A model generated the notes under the pieces. It had not been told where the DNA came from, did not search any database, and saw only the letters and a list, made by a program, of their open reading frames with translations. From NCBI GenBank assembly GCA_016875015.1, contig VGSJ01000009.1:1-58989 (forward strand): 58,989 nt of DNA, in the 5' to 3' direction. The translations under genes and the position numbers were made by a program. The stretch is from Deltaproteobacteria bacterium. GTDB taxonomy: Bacteria; Desulfobacterota; Desulfobaccia; Desulfobaccales; 0-14-0-80-60-11. This document shows positions 1 to 8,374 of this stretch, piece by piece (position 1 is the first letter of the stretch; every line of letters begins with the position of its first letter).

Positions 1-2
1 GT

Positions 3-110
3 TTTAATCGTCGCTTTTGGGAAAATGAGCTTTTTGATCGCCTGGTCAAGGCTTGTATATCAACTGAAACTGTCACATATCATCAACTGACAACCCAGAA
101 ATCTTTATGA
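3..110 (+). CDS. C-terminal tail of a gene entering from the left edge (partial)
   Basis: One frame stays open from the window edge to TGA at 108-110 and gives 35 residues beginning FNRRFWENELFDRLVKAC. The tail is reminiscent of the last helices of XRE/ImmA-type proteins, where an aromatic-rich helix precedes a short helix-turn-helix-like segment, but this is too short to assign. The next gene converges on it, ending one base away. It may be chance reading through AT-rich DNA. Confidence 0.3.
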   Translation, partial: FNRRFWENELFDRLVKACISTETVTYHQLTTQKSL

Positions 111-111
111 G

Positions 112-774
112 CTAAGTCAATAGGCATTTAATTAAAATTGCATAGATATTTTGGGTTTTAATAGTAGGTTTATTAATAGTAAGGGCCCTCAGAAACTTCA
201 CCTCGGATTCCAGGGCATCATTCATTTTTTTCGAAGTCTCCTCAAGGATAACCACATCATTCATGAGTTTGTGAAAGTCTTGCTGATGTTGTCGATACCC
301 CAGACAGGTGTCGAGATATTGGCAATGACCGAGTGCGGTATCAAGTCTGTCCAAGTTTTGCTTTACTCGGCGGGAAAACCCTTGGATGCCAATGGCCAGA
401 TTTTTATAATGGTGCCTCAACGCCGCTACCATCACTTCAAATTCGTGATAAACATGAGATAGTTGATTACTTTTACTCTTAATGCGAAAATAAAACCACC
501 CCAAAATCAAGCCGAATAGGGCACTGGTAAGGGCATAAAGGAGAAGAGTGGGCCACCATTCTAAAGAGAAGCTTGCCAGAAAGATATTCCAGGGATTGAA
601 GGAAACCTGATCGTAAAAAAAGTCATGCAACCCGTATGCAATCTTAAAAAGAGGGTGCCCAACGCAGACGCCCAGGAGAATGCCCCCTAAAACCCAGAAA
701 GAATAATGCCACCAAGGAATTATCGCTTGCTTGGGAGAAGAGAGAGGCACCATTTGTTGATCTTTGTCAACCAT
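112..774 (-). CDS. Two-helix membrane protein with a histidine-kinase-like dimerisation region but no ATPase domain
   Basis: 220 residues. Two hydrophobic helices (about residues 23-45 and 75-97) are followed by a charged coiled region. ALRHHYKNLAIGIQGFSRRV (about 118-137) resembles the H-box helix of histidine kinase dimerisation domains; the second helix of such a hairpin could be about 165-200. The chain stops where a HATPase_c domain would normally begin, so it may be a truncated sensor kinase or a membrane protein of another kind. The start is preceded by a weak AAAGAG. The surrounding DNA is AT-rich, unlike most of the window, which fits acquired or decaying DNA. No partner response regulator is visible. 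Confidence 0.55.
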   Translation of the reverse strand: MVDKDQQMVPLSSPKQAIIPWWHYSFWVLGGILLGVCVGHPLFKIAYGLHDFFYDQVSFNPWNIFLASFSLEWWPTLLLYALTSALFGLILGWFYFRIKSKSNQLSHVYHEFEVMVAALRHHYKNLAIGIQGFSRRVKQNLDRLDTALGHCQYLDTCLGYRQHQQDFHKLMNDVVILEETSKKMNDALESEVKFLRALTINKPTIKTQNIYAILIKCLLT

Positions 775-1662
775 ATGAATTCTCTTTGTTGCCTATGGTT
801 TGCTAATACCGGGCAATCCTTGACTCTTCCTCAAAAAGAGGGAGTCTCATCGGTTCCAACTTGGGAAAAATTACTGTCGCAATTAAATCAACTGGTTGAT
901 AAGATTGCTAAATATTCTCGAACATGTCCTTAACTTAGGTCATATGGGGTACTCCAAAATTAAGGACGTTTTTAAAAAACTCCGAGATTCAACGTCATTT
1001 TTGAACCCGGGTCGCATGGCCAAAAACCTTGCTGAAAGGCCCACTTGATCGTTGATATTAGATAATAATCATTACTATATAAGTCAAGGCGTTGAACTAA
1101 ACTGCTCCTACAAATTAATCCACATGAAAATTTGGAAAGATGGACCTGGACTCTGAAACCTATGCGGAGTCTGGGTCAGAATAGCGCATCGCTCCGATGT
1201 GCAAAGACAAGTTAGCACAGGGAAACTTGGTTATCGTCTAAAGCGGACTCTGGTTTCTAAATCTTGCCACTAGAGCAACTTATCGATATTCTTTAGAATT
1301 TGGTGATATTGTCTGTATATCTCGCTATCCTCCCCGTTTAATTTCCGATTGGACACCACTTACTTCAACGCAAGATTTCCCTCCTGATACTCCCTTAAAA
1401 AAGCTTCATTCCACCAGGTACAAAGTCTCTCAGAAAACCTGGGAGAGCTGTGCAAAATTCCCAGCCAGCAGGTGCTGATCTACGAGATATTTGACTGTCT
1501 CGGGCACGTTGCTTAGAGCCAGACTGGTGTTACTGGTTTGTGCGTCTATAAAATCGTACAATTACTTGTATTTTGCCATTTAACGGGTCAAGCAAACTGT
1601 ACCGTGTAACTTTAACTACGTATTACGAAAAAGCTGCAAAAAATAGTAATGTTATCAAATTG
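775..1662. other. AT-rich spacer with no convincing gene
   Basis: About 890 bases between the kinase-like gene and the promoter of the phage-type regulator. A short open frame begins at 775, directly abutting the minus-strand start, but has no ribosome-binding site and no recognisable product. I see no tRNA, no complete transposase and no clear repeat. It may be decayed mobile DNA. Confidence 0.5.
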
Positions 1663-1690
1663 TTGTGGTGAGTACAATTTATTGTATAAT
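1663..1690 (+). promoter_or_regulatory. Putative sigma70 promoter for the phage-type regulator
   Basis: TTGTGG (1663-1668) lies 16 bases before a perfect TATAAT (1685-1690). The first arm of the downstream inverted-repeat cluster overlaps this -10 box. The predicted transcript would have a leader of about 165 bases before the start at 1864. Confidence 0.5.
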
Positions 1691-1769
1691 AGCTTAGTTA
1701 CGCAATAATGACAGTAATAATATAATTACGATGTGAGTAACATATCAATAAAATTAAGCTATTACTGTC
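1688..1769. repeat. Two interleaved inverted repeats, operator-like
   Basis: AATAGCTTA (1688-1696) pairs perfectly with TAAGCTATT (1755-1763), and GACAGTAATA (1710-1719) pairs perfectly with TATTACTGTC (1760-1769). The right arms overlap each other by four bases. The left end overlaps the predicted -10 box. This is what an operator bound by the adjacent DNA-binding protein, or an element attachment or replication site, could look like; which of these is not shown by the sequence. Confidence 0.5.
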
Positions 1770-1863
1770 GGAATAGATATTAATAGCAAGTTATATTGAG
1801 CACTTAGGCATACTGGATGCATCCTTTATAAGTATAAATACATTATTACTTATGGAGGCTGCA

Positions 1864-2565
1864 ATGAAAGACAAAGTAGACATCACCGGGATGACCTGGC
1901 AAGAAGTCGTGGCTCTAGTCAACTGCTCTAAGACCACAGCAAAGAACGCTCTGAAGCGCGGCTATTACGTGGTGAATTACAAAAAACGGACCTGCGTCCC
2001 CGGGCCCATAGATGCGGAGGGCTGCTACAAAATGGCTTGGTTTACTTTTGAGCGCTTTTTTCGGCATCGCTGCCCATGGAACATTGCCCCTGAAGATTGC
2101 GTGCAAGAGGCGGTCCTGCGGCTGGTGGAACTGGGCGGCCATCCACGGGCCGGTGAGCGCCGGTTCCAGTTTTACACCTGCAAACATGCCATTCAGGCAT
2201 ACATCACGAAGTACGGCCGGTCCAACGACCTGGGAGACTGGCGCACGAACCGGCAACGGTACAATGATGAGCGCAACGCCGAGCAACGGGCGTCAGGATC
2301 CAGCAGCCCCGATACCTGGCGCCGGTCGAAGCAGGCCACCGAAAAAATAGTCCGGGCGATTTACGAGATGGGTGAGGGAGTGAACCAGGCCCAACTGAGA
2401 CGGCATCTTGACATCAGTTCAGGAGGCGTCTCTAAGCGGGTGTCCATAGCGATTAAGGAAGGGCTGGTAGAAAACGGCGGCGGCATCACCGGCTGCAAGG
2501 GTCACGCTTTGAGAATCACGGGCAGGGGGCGGGCCTTTATCGGCGCTATGCAGGAGGCGGCATAA
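1864..2565 (+). CDS. Phage-type regulator: N-terminal HTH, sigma-region-2-like middle, C-terminal winged helix
   Basis: 233 residues from the ATG at 1864, chosen because GGAGG (1854-1858) sits 5 bases upstream; an in-frame ATG at 1852 would have no ribosome-binding site. The first ~40 residues contain a helix-turn-helix-like stretch (MTWQEVVALVNCSKTTAKNA). The middle (APEDCVQEAVLRLVE) resembles the core helix of sigma factor region 2. The last ~75 residues (VNQAQLRRHLDISSGGVSKR, then a basic wing) look like a MarR-like winged helix. Such composite regulators occur in prophages and integrative elements. It is followed after 48 bases by a small Cys-rich gene, probably co-transcribed. Confidence 0.6.
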   Translation: MKDKVDITGMTWQEVVALVNCSKTTAKNALKRGYYVVNYKKRTCVPGPIDAEGCYKMAWFTFERFFRHRCPWNIAPEDCVQEAVLRLVELGGHPRAGERRFQFYTCKHAIQAYITKYGRSNDLGDWRTNRQRYNDERNAEQRASGSSSPDTWRRSKQATEKIVRAIYEMGEGVNQAQLRRHLDISSGGVSKRVSIAIKEGLVENGGGITGCKGHALRITGRGRAFIGAMQEAA

Positions 2566-2613
2566 TCCACCACCGGGGGCCGTCGGGCCCCCTCTTCTAT
2601 TGGAGGCAAGGCG

Positions 2614-2937
2614 ATGACCTCTTTGGCGGCTGAGAAAATTGAAACCCTCCCCGGGCTGCATTCCTGTTTCACCTGCGCCGACAACCTGGGCTGCAATCTG
2701 GAGCCCCGGTGCGGGTCCATGGTCGGCTGCACCAAGTGGCGGTGCCGGGTCTGCCGGGCTCCGTGGTGGACGGTAGGTTATGACCATGAAGCCTGCAATG
2801 CCACGGGCGTTCCCAACGGCATAATCTACCATGACGGCGCTCACATAGCGCCGCTGCCGGAGGCATCCGGGCATTACTACCGGCATGGCGGGTATTGCAG
2901 CGTCCACGAGAGCTGGCGCTGCGGGATGTTAAGATAG
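2614..2937 (+). CDS. Small Cys-rich, probably metal-binding protein
   Basis: 107 residues with ten cysteines, eight of them between about residues 18 and 60 in CxxC-like spacings (SCFTC, WRCRVC), plus several histidines near the C-terminus. GGAGG lies eight bases before the ATG. The pattern suggests zinc-ribbon or treble-clef folding; I recognise no family. It follows the phage-type regulator and precedes the restriction-modification gene, so it belongs to the same accessory segment. Confidence 0.55.
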   Translation: MTSLAAEKIETLPGLHSCFTCADNLGCNLEPRCGSMVGCTKWRCRVCRAPWWTVGYDHEACNATGVPNGIIYHDGAHIAPLPEASGHYYRHGGYCSVHESWRCGMLR

Positions 2938-3280
2938 AGAGGTGGTTGCACGTTCCCGTCAATCTATAACCTCGGGGCCTTAAGGAATAAGCCCCCACAA
3001 CCGCCGCCCCCTGGTCCTGGGTAAGAAACAGGGCTGGATGGGATTCTGTCATGTCTCGATTGCCCTTTGAGGGGCCTGATTGCGGTCCCCGGCGGGCACC
3101 TGACCGGGGGGCTTTCCCAACCGTCTCCCGGTGTGACCAACAGTCTTCCCCCTCAAGTTCTAACCTTCCCTGAATATCTCCCCATAAAAAAGTTTAACGA
3201 TTATGCCCATCCGTGCCATAATGCCTTCGGGTGAGACTTGATGAATCCTCTCGAAAATTACCGGCGGGAAACTGGAAAAC
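2938..3280. other. Spacer between the Cys-rich gene and the type IIG gene
   Basis: No gene is supportable. A GC-rich inverted repeat around 3088-3112 could act as a terminator-like stem. An AT-rich stretch at about 3186-3226 (AAAAAAGTTTAACG, then CATAAT) may hold the promoter of the restriction-modification gene, but the match is weak. Confidence 0.4.
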
Positions 3281-6200
3281 TTGCTGAACGAGATGGGATG
3301 GGGGCAAGAGCGGATGGCATTATTTGAGTCTGTCGAAGCTGTGCTTAAGAATTATGCCCAAGAAGTAACCGCTAAATTTGCCTTTCCTATAGAGGTTAAT
3401 CCGGAGGACCAACTTAAGACCCCTATCGATGCCCTCCTTAAAGGTATCGGCGCCGCCATAGGTCTTGCACTCGGGGTCGTAACGGAAGTACATACAGATC
3501 AACTCGGGCGCCCCGATATGGGCATTGCGGTCAATGGACTTCTGGCCGGCCACGTGGAGCTGAAGGCCCCCGGCAAGGGCGCCAACCCGGAAAAGCTGAA
3601 GGGCGGCGACCGGGAGCAGTGGGAGCGCTTTAAGAATCTCCCCAACCTCATCTACACCGACGGCAACGACTGGGCCTTGTATCGCAGCGGCCAACTCGAA
3701 GGGAAAATGGTGCGGCTGGCCGGCGACGTCTCCACTGCCGGCCCGGACGCCATCGGTCCTGCCGACGCCGAGGCCATCCTGGCGTTGATGCAAGACTTTC
3801 TCCGCTGGGAGCCCATTGTCCCCTCGTCACCCTCCGCCCTGGCCAAAATGCTGGCCCCCCTCTGCCGCCTGCTGCGCGCCGATGTCCTGACCGCCCTCCA
3901 AAATCATGAGTCAAATCTATCTCTTTTGGCCGCGGATTGGCGCAAGTACCTCTTCCCGGACGCCGACGATTTCCAGTTCGCCGACGCCTATGCCCAGACC
4001 CTCACCTACGCCCTCTTGCTGGCCCGGCTCTCCGGCGAAGGCGCGGGCCTCTCCATCCCCCAGGCCGCGGCCGCCATCCGCACCGGCCATCGCCTGCTGG
4101 CCGACGCCCTGGGCATCCTCGGCGACCCCAAGGCCCGGGAGGAGATTGAGACCCCGGTGTCGGTGCTGGAAAGGGTGATCGGCGCGGTGGACCCTGCGGC
4201 CCTCACCAAGAAGGCCAAGGGCGACCCCTGGCTCTATTTCTACGAGGACTTTCTGGCCGCGTATGACCCGAAAATGCGCCGGGACCGGGGAGTGTACTAC
4301 ACCCCGGTGGAGGTCGTCCAGGCCCAGGTGAAACTCGTGGCCCAGTTGCTGGAAGAGCGCTTCGACGCCGACTATGCCTTTGTGAACGACAAGGTCATCA
4401 CCCTGGACCCCGGGGCCGGCACCGGCACCTATATCCTGGCCGCCCTGCAACACGGCCTCAACCGGGTGGAGCAGGAAAAAGGCTCCGGCATGCGGGCCAA
4501 TTTCGCCACCCAGGCCGCCCGAAACCTTCACGCCTTTGAGTTGTTGGTGGGCCCCTATGCCGTGGCGCATTTGCGGCTCACCCAGCAAATCCTGGCCGAG
4601 GGCGGTGAGATGCCCCCGGACGGCGTCCACGTCTATCTCACCGACACCCTGGAATCCCCCCGCCAGCCCCCGCCCGCGTACCCGATGCTCTATAAGGAAC
4701 TGGGGGAGGAATACAAACGGGCCCAAAAGGTCAAGGCCGACGCGCCGGTGCTGGTGGTGCTGGGCAATCCACCCTATGACCGTCAGCAGATTGAGGCGGC
4801 GGAGGCGGGACTGGTCAGGCGCAAGGGCGGCTGGGTGCGCTTCGGCGACGGCGGCCAGGAAGGCGAGAGCATTTTCAAGAGCTTCCTCAAACCCCTGGAG
4901 GCCCTGGGCTGGGGGGTGCACGCCAAGAACCTCTACAACGATTACGTCTATTTCTGGCGCTGGGCCTTGTGGAAGGTCTTTGAGAACCAGGGCGGCCCCG
5001 GCATCGTCAGCTTCATCACCGCCGCCTCCTACCTCCGGGGGCCGGGCTTCGCGGGCATGAGACAGGTGATGCGGGAGACCTTTGACGATCTGTGGATCAT
5101 CGACCTGGAAGGCGACAACCTGGGGGCGAGGAAAACTGAGAACGTCTTCGCCATCCAGACCCCGGTGGCCGTCGCGGTGGGGGTGCGCTACGGCGATCCC
5201 CAGCCGGACACCCCCGCGGCGGTGCGCTACACCCGGGTCAGCGGGACCCAGGCGGAAAAACTCAACACCCTGGCCCAGGTGAGCCGGTTTGCCGACCTGC
5301 CCTGGCGGGACTGCCTCCCCGGCTGGACTGACCTTTTCCTGCCCACCGGCGATAAGCCTTACTGGAATTGGCCGCTTCTGAATGACCTCTTTCCGTGGCA
5401 AGAAAACGGCGTTCAGTTCAAGCGCACCTGGCCTATTGGGGAGACACCGGAGGTGATAAGAAGGCGCTGGGATGCACTAATCCAAGAACCTCCTGAAAAG
5501 CGAGGGCCATTATTGCGGGAAACCGAAGCTCGCAACATTGCGAAGGCCTTTACCGATCCCATTTCGGGCAAGCAATTATCCTCATTGAGCAAACTGAAAC
5601 CCGGAGAACCAGCGGCGGAGCCGGTTCGCTATGCTTACCGGAGTTTTGACCGTCAATGGACCTTTCTGGATATCCGTCTCTGTGACCGCCCCAGGCCGAA
5701 TCTGCTGAGAGCCCACAGCGGCCACCAGGTATATCTCACCAGTCTCCTTACCGATGTTTTGGGCGAAGGGCCGGCCGCGGTAGCCGCGGCGTACATCCCG
5801 GACTTGCATCATTTTCGAGGCTCATTCGGTGGCGCTCATGTTATCCCTCTTTGGCGGGATTCCGAAGCCACGGAGCCCAACGTCACCGCCGGAGTGCTGG
5901 CGGCCCTGGCCCGGGCGTATGGCCAGCCTGTGACCGCGGCAGACCTCTTCGCCTATTGCTACGCTGTCCTATGTTCGCCGGATTATGTGCACCGCTTTTG
6001 GGACGAACTGACCATCCCCGGCCCCCGCCTCCCCCTCACCCGGGACGCGGAGCGGTTCGCCCGCGCCGCCGACCTGGGCCGCCGCCTCCTGTGGCTGCAC
6101 ACTTATGGCGAACGATTTATACCGCCGGGGCACAAGCCCGGCAGAATCCCTCCGGGCCAAGCCAGGTGCCTGAAAGGAACCCCGGCCGTCCCGGAAAAAT

Positions 6201-6577
6201 ATCCTGAAAAATTTTTCTACGATCTGGCCGGACAACAATTGCGCGTGGGGGAGGGGGTCTTCGGGCCGGTGCGCCCGGAGGTGTGGGAATTCAGCGTTTC
6301 CGGCCTTAAGGCGCTCCAATCCTGGCTGGCTTATCGGATGAAACAGGGGGCCGGTAAAAAGTCCTCGCCCCTGGATAAGATCAGACCTGCCGCCTGGCAG
6401 TTTGACGAGGAACTGCTGGACCTCTTATGGGTGTTGGAACACACGGTGGACCTGTGGCCTTCCTTAGCCCAGGCCCTCAATGACATTTTAGCCGGCGACC
6501 AATTCGCTGCCTCAGACTTCCCCGAGCCCAGGCCCGAAGAAAGAGGGGCAAAAGGGCATTTACCCCTCCTGGATTAA
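3281..6577 (+). CDS. Single-chain type IIG-like restriction-modification enzyme (nuclease + N6-adenine methylase + target recognition)
   Basis: 1098 residues from a TTG at 3281; ATGs at 3293 and 3314 are alternative starts and 3314 may be the true one. The N-terminus carries a PD-(D/E)xK nuclease signature: P78-D79, then E93-L-K95 in strand context. A gamma-type adenine methylase follows, with SAM motif I LDPGAGTGTYIL (375-386) and catalytic NPPY (496-499). The C-terminal ~450 residues would hold target recognition. Such enzymes both methylate and cut DNA. The order resembles type ISP enzymes without their helicase domain. No separate R, M or S gene lies beside it. It sits on the 3' side of a tRNA gene, a usual place for acquired islands. 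Confidence 0.85.
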   Translation: MLNEMGWGQERMALFESVEAVLKNYAQEVTAKFAFPIEVNPEDQLKTPIDALLKGIGAAIGLALGVVTEVHTDQLGRPDMGIAVNGLLAGHVELKAPGKGANPEKLKGGDREQWERFKNLPNLIYTDGNDWALYRSGQLEGKMVRLAGDVSTAGPDAIGPADAEAILALMQDFLRWEPIVPSSPSALAKMLAPLCRLLRADVLTALQNHESNLSLLAADWRKYLFPDADDFQFADAYAQTLTYALLLARLSGEGAGLSIPQAAAAIRTGHRLLADALGILGDPKAREEIETPVSVLERVIGAVDPAALTKKAKGDPWLYFYEDFLAAYDPKMRRDRGVYYTPVEVVQAQVKLVAQLLEERFDADYAFVNDKVITLDPGAGTGTYILAALQHGLNRVEQEKGSGMRANFATQAARNLHAFELLVGPYAVAHLRLTQQILAEGGEMPPDGVHVYLTDTLESPRQPPPAYPMLYKELGEEYKRAQKVKADAPVLVVLGNPPYDRQQIEAAEAGLVRRKGGWVRFGDGGQEGESIFKSFLKPLEALGWGVHAKNLYNDYVYFWRWALWKVFENQGGPGIVSFITAASYLRGPGFAGMRQVMRETFDDLWIIDLEGDNLGARKTENVFAIQTPVAVAVGVRYGDPQPDTPAAVRYTRVSGTQAEKLNTLAQVSRFADLPWRDCLPGWTDLFLPTGDKPYWNWPLLNDLFPWQENGVQFKRTWPIGETPEVIRRRWDALIQEPPEKRGPLLRETEARNIAKAFTDPISGKQLSSLSKLKPGEPAAEPVRYAYRSFDRQWTFLDIRLCDRPRPNLLRAHSGHQVYLTSLLTDVLGEGPAAVAAAYIPDLHHFRGSFGGAHVIPLWRDSEATEPNVTAGVLAALARAYGQPVTAADLFAYCYAVLCSPDYVHRFWDELTIPGPRLPLTRDAERFARAADLGRRLLWLHTYGERFIPPGHKPGRIPPGQARCLKGTPAVPEKYPEKFFYDLAGQQLRVGEGVFGPVRPEVWEFSVSGLKALQSWLAYRMKQGAGKKSSPLDKIRPAAWQFDEELLDLLWVLEHTVDLWPSLAQALNDILAGDQFAASDFPEPRPEERGAKGHLPLLD

Positions 6578-6648
6578 GCCGGCAGTGATTCTGGAGCAAA
6601 ATACGATACGACCCTTTTATGTTGGGGATAGTGTTGGGGACAAAAAGG

Positions 6649-6680
6649 TCAAGGGGTTAGGCTCTCCCCTAACCCCTTGA
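6649..6680 (-). terminator. Rho-independent terminator of the tRNA-Arg gene
   Basis: A 13-bp perfect stem (6649-6661 paired with 6668-6680) has a 6-base loop. Read on the minus strand it is followed by CCTTTTTG, giving a classical terminator 8 bases after the tRNA CCA end. The symmetric stem could also weakly terminate the type IIG gene on the plus strand. Confidence 0.85.
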
Positions 6681-6687
6681 AATTCCT

Positions 6688-6764
6688 TGGCGGGCGATGG
6701 GCGACTCGAACGCCCGGCCTTTGGTTCCGGAGACCAACGCTCTATCCACCTGAGCTAATCGCCC
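6688..6764 (-). tRNA. tRNA-Arg (anticodon CCG)
   Basis: A 77-nt cloverleaf on the minus strand. Acceptor stem GGGCGAT/ATCGCCC, discriminator G and encoded CCA. D stem GCTC/GAGC, anticodon stem TTGGT/ACCAA around loop CTCCGGA (anticodon CCG, reading CGG), and T arm GGGCG-TTCGAGT-CGCCC. U8 and A9 are in place. Its 3' end faces the accessory region to the left, so it is a plausible integration site, although no repeated tRNA 3' end was seen in the window. Confidence 0.95.
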
Positions 6765-6883
6765 GCGTGAAAAATAATATCAAATTAAGGCGCTCTGTCA
6801 AGGCGGATCGGACCGACGCCGGGTTGGCCAGGGAAGGGCGTCCGTGCCGGGGTGAAGGAGAAAGCGGTCCCTGCTCCTGAAAA

Positions 6884-6904
6884 GTTCAAAGTTCAAAGTT
6901 CAAA
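6884..6904. repeat. Three tandem copies of a 7-base unit
   Basis: GTTCAAA is repeated exactly three times, preceded by a partial unit. The 7-base period matches that of the A-tract repeats found elsewhere in the window, although the unit differs. Confidence 0.6.
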
Positions 6905-6928
6905 GTCAGGGGTATGCCCATCATGAAC

Positions 6929-7059
6929 TTTTCGTAATTTACGGGTGGGCCAAAGGCCCATGAAAAACTGTTCCGAAAAGTTCCTCAGCACAGGTTGAAA
7001 ACCCGTGCCACCATATCTTTTCATAATTTATGGGTGGGCCACAGGCCCATGAAGAACTG
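6929..7059. repeat. Imperfect 42-bp direct repeat in the spacer after tRNA-Arg
   Basis: 6929-6970 and 7018-7059 share about 38 of 42 bases, each containing a GGGTGGGCC...GGCCCAT palindrome. I see no gene in 6765-7502 apart from these repeats and the 53-bp palindromic element at 7214. The repeats could mark an old duplicated insertion. Confidence 0.55.
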
Positions 7060-7213
7060 CCTTGAAAAGCTGTTGTAGCTTATTCACCAAAGCTCTCTCT
7101 GGCGGGAAAAAGATTGCTTGCTCCAAAGCGTTCCCGGCATCGGCCCGGTCATCGCCCGCAGCCCCATCATACCAAGTTGCGCTCATAGAAGTAAGAAAAG
7201 CTTACGGTCTGTA

Positions 7214-7266
7214 GGGGCGCACCCGCGTGTGCGCCCATCCTGAGGGCGGACCCATGGGTCCGCCCC
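7214..7266. repeat. 53-bp double-palindrome element, copy 1
   Basis: Two GC-rich inverted repeats in tandem, GGGGCGCACCC...GTGCGCCC and GGGCGGACCC-ATG-GGTCCGCCC. A second copy of the same length, more degraded, is at 18490-18542. This is REP-like spacer DNA, possibly forming bidirectional stem-loops. Confidence 0.6.
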
Positions 7267-7502
7267 TTGTAAAAGATAAATTACTTGTATGATCGCAGTT
7301 TGGTATCAGTGGTCAGGAAAAAATGTAGCGTGCGCAACACCTTTGGTCTTCCCGCCGGAGTATGCCAGGGAAGAGCCTGGATGGATCCCCCTGATAACCG
7401 GGCAGGTTCAAGGCTCCGACCTCTCCCCGCCAAACCGGGGAGGCAGTGCGGTGGCAAGGGCCGATGGGAGATGGCTGCCGCGCTCTTGCCTTTCTGAAAA
7501 TC

Positions 7503-8030
7503 TCACTTGGCCAGGGTGGCCAGTTTTTTCAACTCCATCTGTTGAGCCACGTTTTTTAACACCTCAAGATTATCGATGCCCTCACCGTCGATTTTCACCC
7601 AGAACCGGTCCGCCACGCTGATGTTCAGTTCACCCTGCTTGTCCTGGTGGCGAAAGGTTTCAAAGGCCTTGAAACCCTGCACCTCGGTGGTGCGCACGGT
7701 CTCTTCGGTGCTCTCCATTTGTAGCTGTTGCCCCGTCAGGAAGGGGATGGTCTTCCCCAGGAAATCCATAATGATAACCTCCAGGGTCTGGCTACCGGCC
7801 TTGAACGAGACCCTGGCTTCGCTTACCATCACGGCGCCCTGTTTCAGGGTGGCGCCGCTGGCCTTGCCTTCCATGGTCCAGCCGGGGATTTTTATATCCA
7901 CAAAGGGCAACAGTTCTTTGAAATTGATCACTTCCGCCCAAGCCGGCACCACCAGACTGAAGATTATCCATGACAAACCAAGCAGGATGGCCAGCCTGCA
8001 CTTTGCTGATTTGGCTCGTTGACCGGGCAT
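7503..8030 (-). CDS. Exported protein of unknown function
   Basis: 175 residues from an ATG at 8030 with GGAGAG five bases upstream; longer in-frame starts lack a ribosome-binding site. Residues 1-31 form a signal peptide: basic KSAKCR, hydrophobic LAILLGLSWIIFSLVV, then PAWA before the cleavage point. The mature part is mainly beta-prone and ends in a charged helix with repeated leucines. I do not recognise the family. It is likely periplasmic. It stands alone between spacer repeats. Confidence 0.7.
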   Translation of the reverse strand: MPGQRAKSAKCRLAILLGLSWIIFSLVVPAWAEVINFKELLPFVDIKIPGWTMEGKASGATLKQGAVMVSEARVSFKAGSQTLEVIIMDFLGKTIPFLTGQQLQMESTEETVRTTEVQGFKAFETFRHQDKQGELNISVADRFWVKIDGEGIDNLEVLKNVAQQMELKKLATLAK

Positions 8031-8062
8031 TGCTCTCTCCTCTGGTCTTAAAAATTTTTCAG

Positions 8063-8120
8063 GGTGCGTTTTACGCACCGCGAGCTTATGGCCACGGCGG
8101 GCCCGGAGGCCCGCCCCACC
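8063..8120. repeat. Composite palindromic element, copy 1
   Basis: GGTGCGTTTTACGCACC (8063-8079) is followed by a GGCGGGCC...GGCCCGCC palindrome (8097-8116). Both parts recur in inverted order at 50834-50910, the first being an exact reverse complement. The rest of 8031-8374 shows no gene. Confidence 0.6.
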
Positions 8121-8374
8121 GACTTTTCATCGTTTCGGGTGGGGCAAGGTCCATGAATGGCGGTCTAACCTTGGGGACGGCTTTTACGGGAAAACTCCCG
8201 GGCTTCCTGAATCCTCCCGGGAAAATTTCCGCCAGACTGAAGGCTGGCCGCCGGCACTTGGGGCCCCTGTAAATCTCGGGTTCATCCCCGGGGACTGATT
8301 GACCAAAATTTTAGAATATTTTAAGCCGAGTTCCAAGAGGTTTTCATATCGGGATAGTAGGGTCCAGTGCGAAA

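Noticed and set aside
706-933. 75-codon plus-strand frame near the left end
   Set aside because: Its only plausible ATG abuts the start of the minus-strand gene and has no ribosome-binding site; no recognisable product.
3917-5401. Long open frame on the minus strand across the type IIG gene
   Set aside because: It is antisense to a gene with clear methylase and nuclease motifs; high GC leaves the opposite frame open. Its product is repetitive in G, P, H and V with no domain.
6688-6764. Direct repeat of the tRNA 3' end within the left region as an att site
   Set aside because: I did not find a second copy of the tRNA 3' end between 1 and 6600; it may lie outside the window.
6884-7059. Short repeats after tRNA-Arg as a CRISPR array
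   Set aside because: Units are 7 bases, or only two 42-base copies with no regular spacers; no cas genes.
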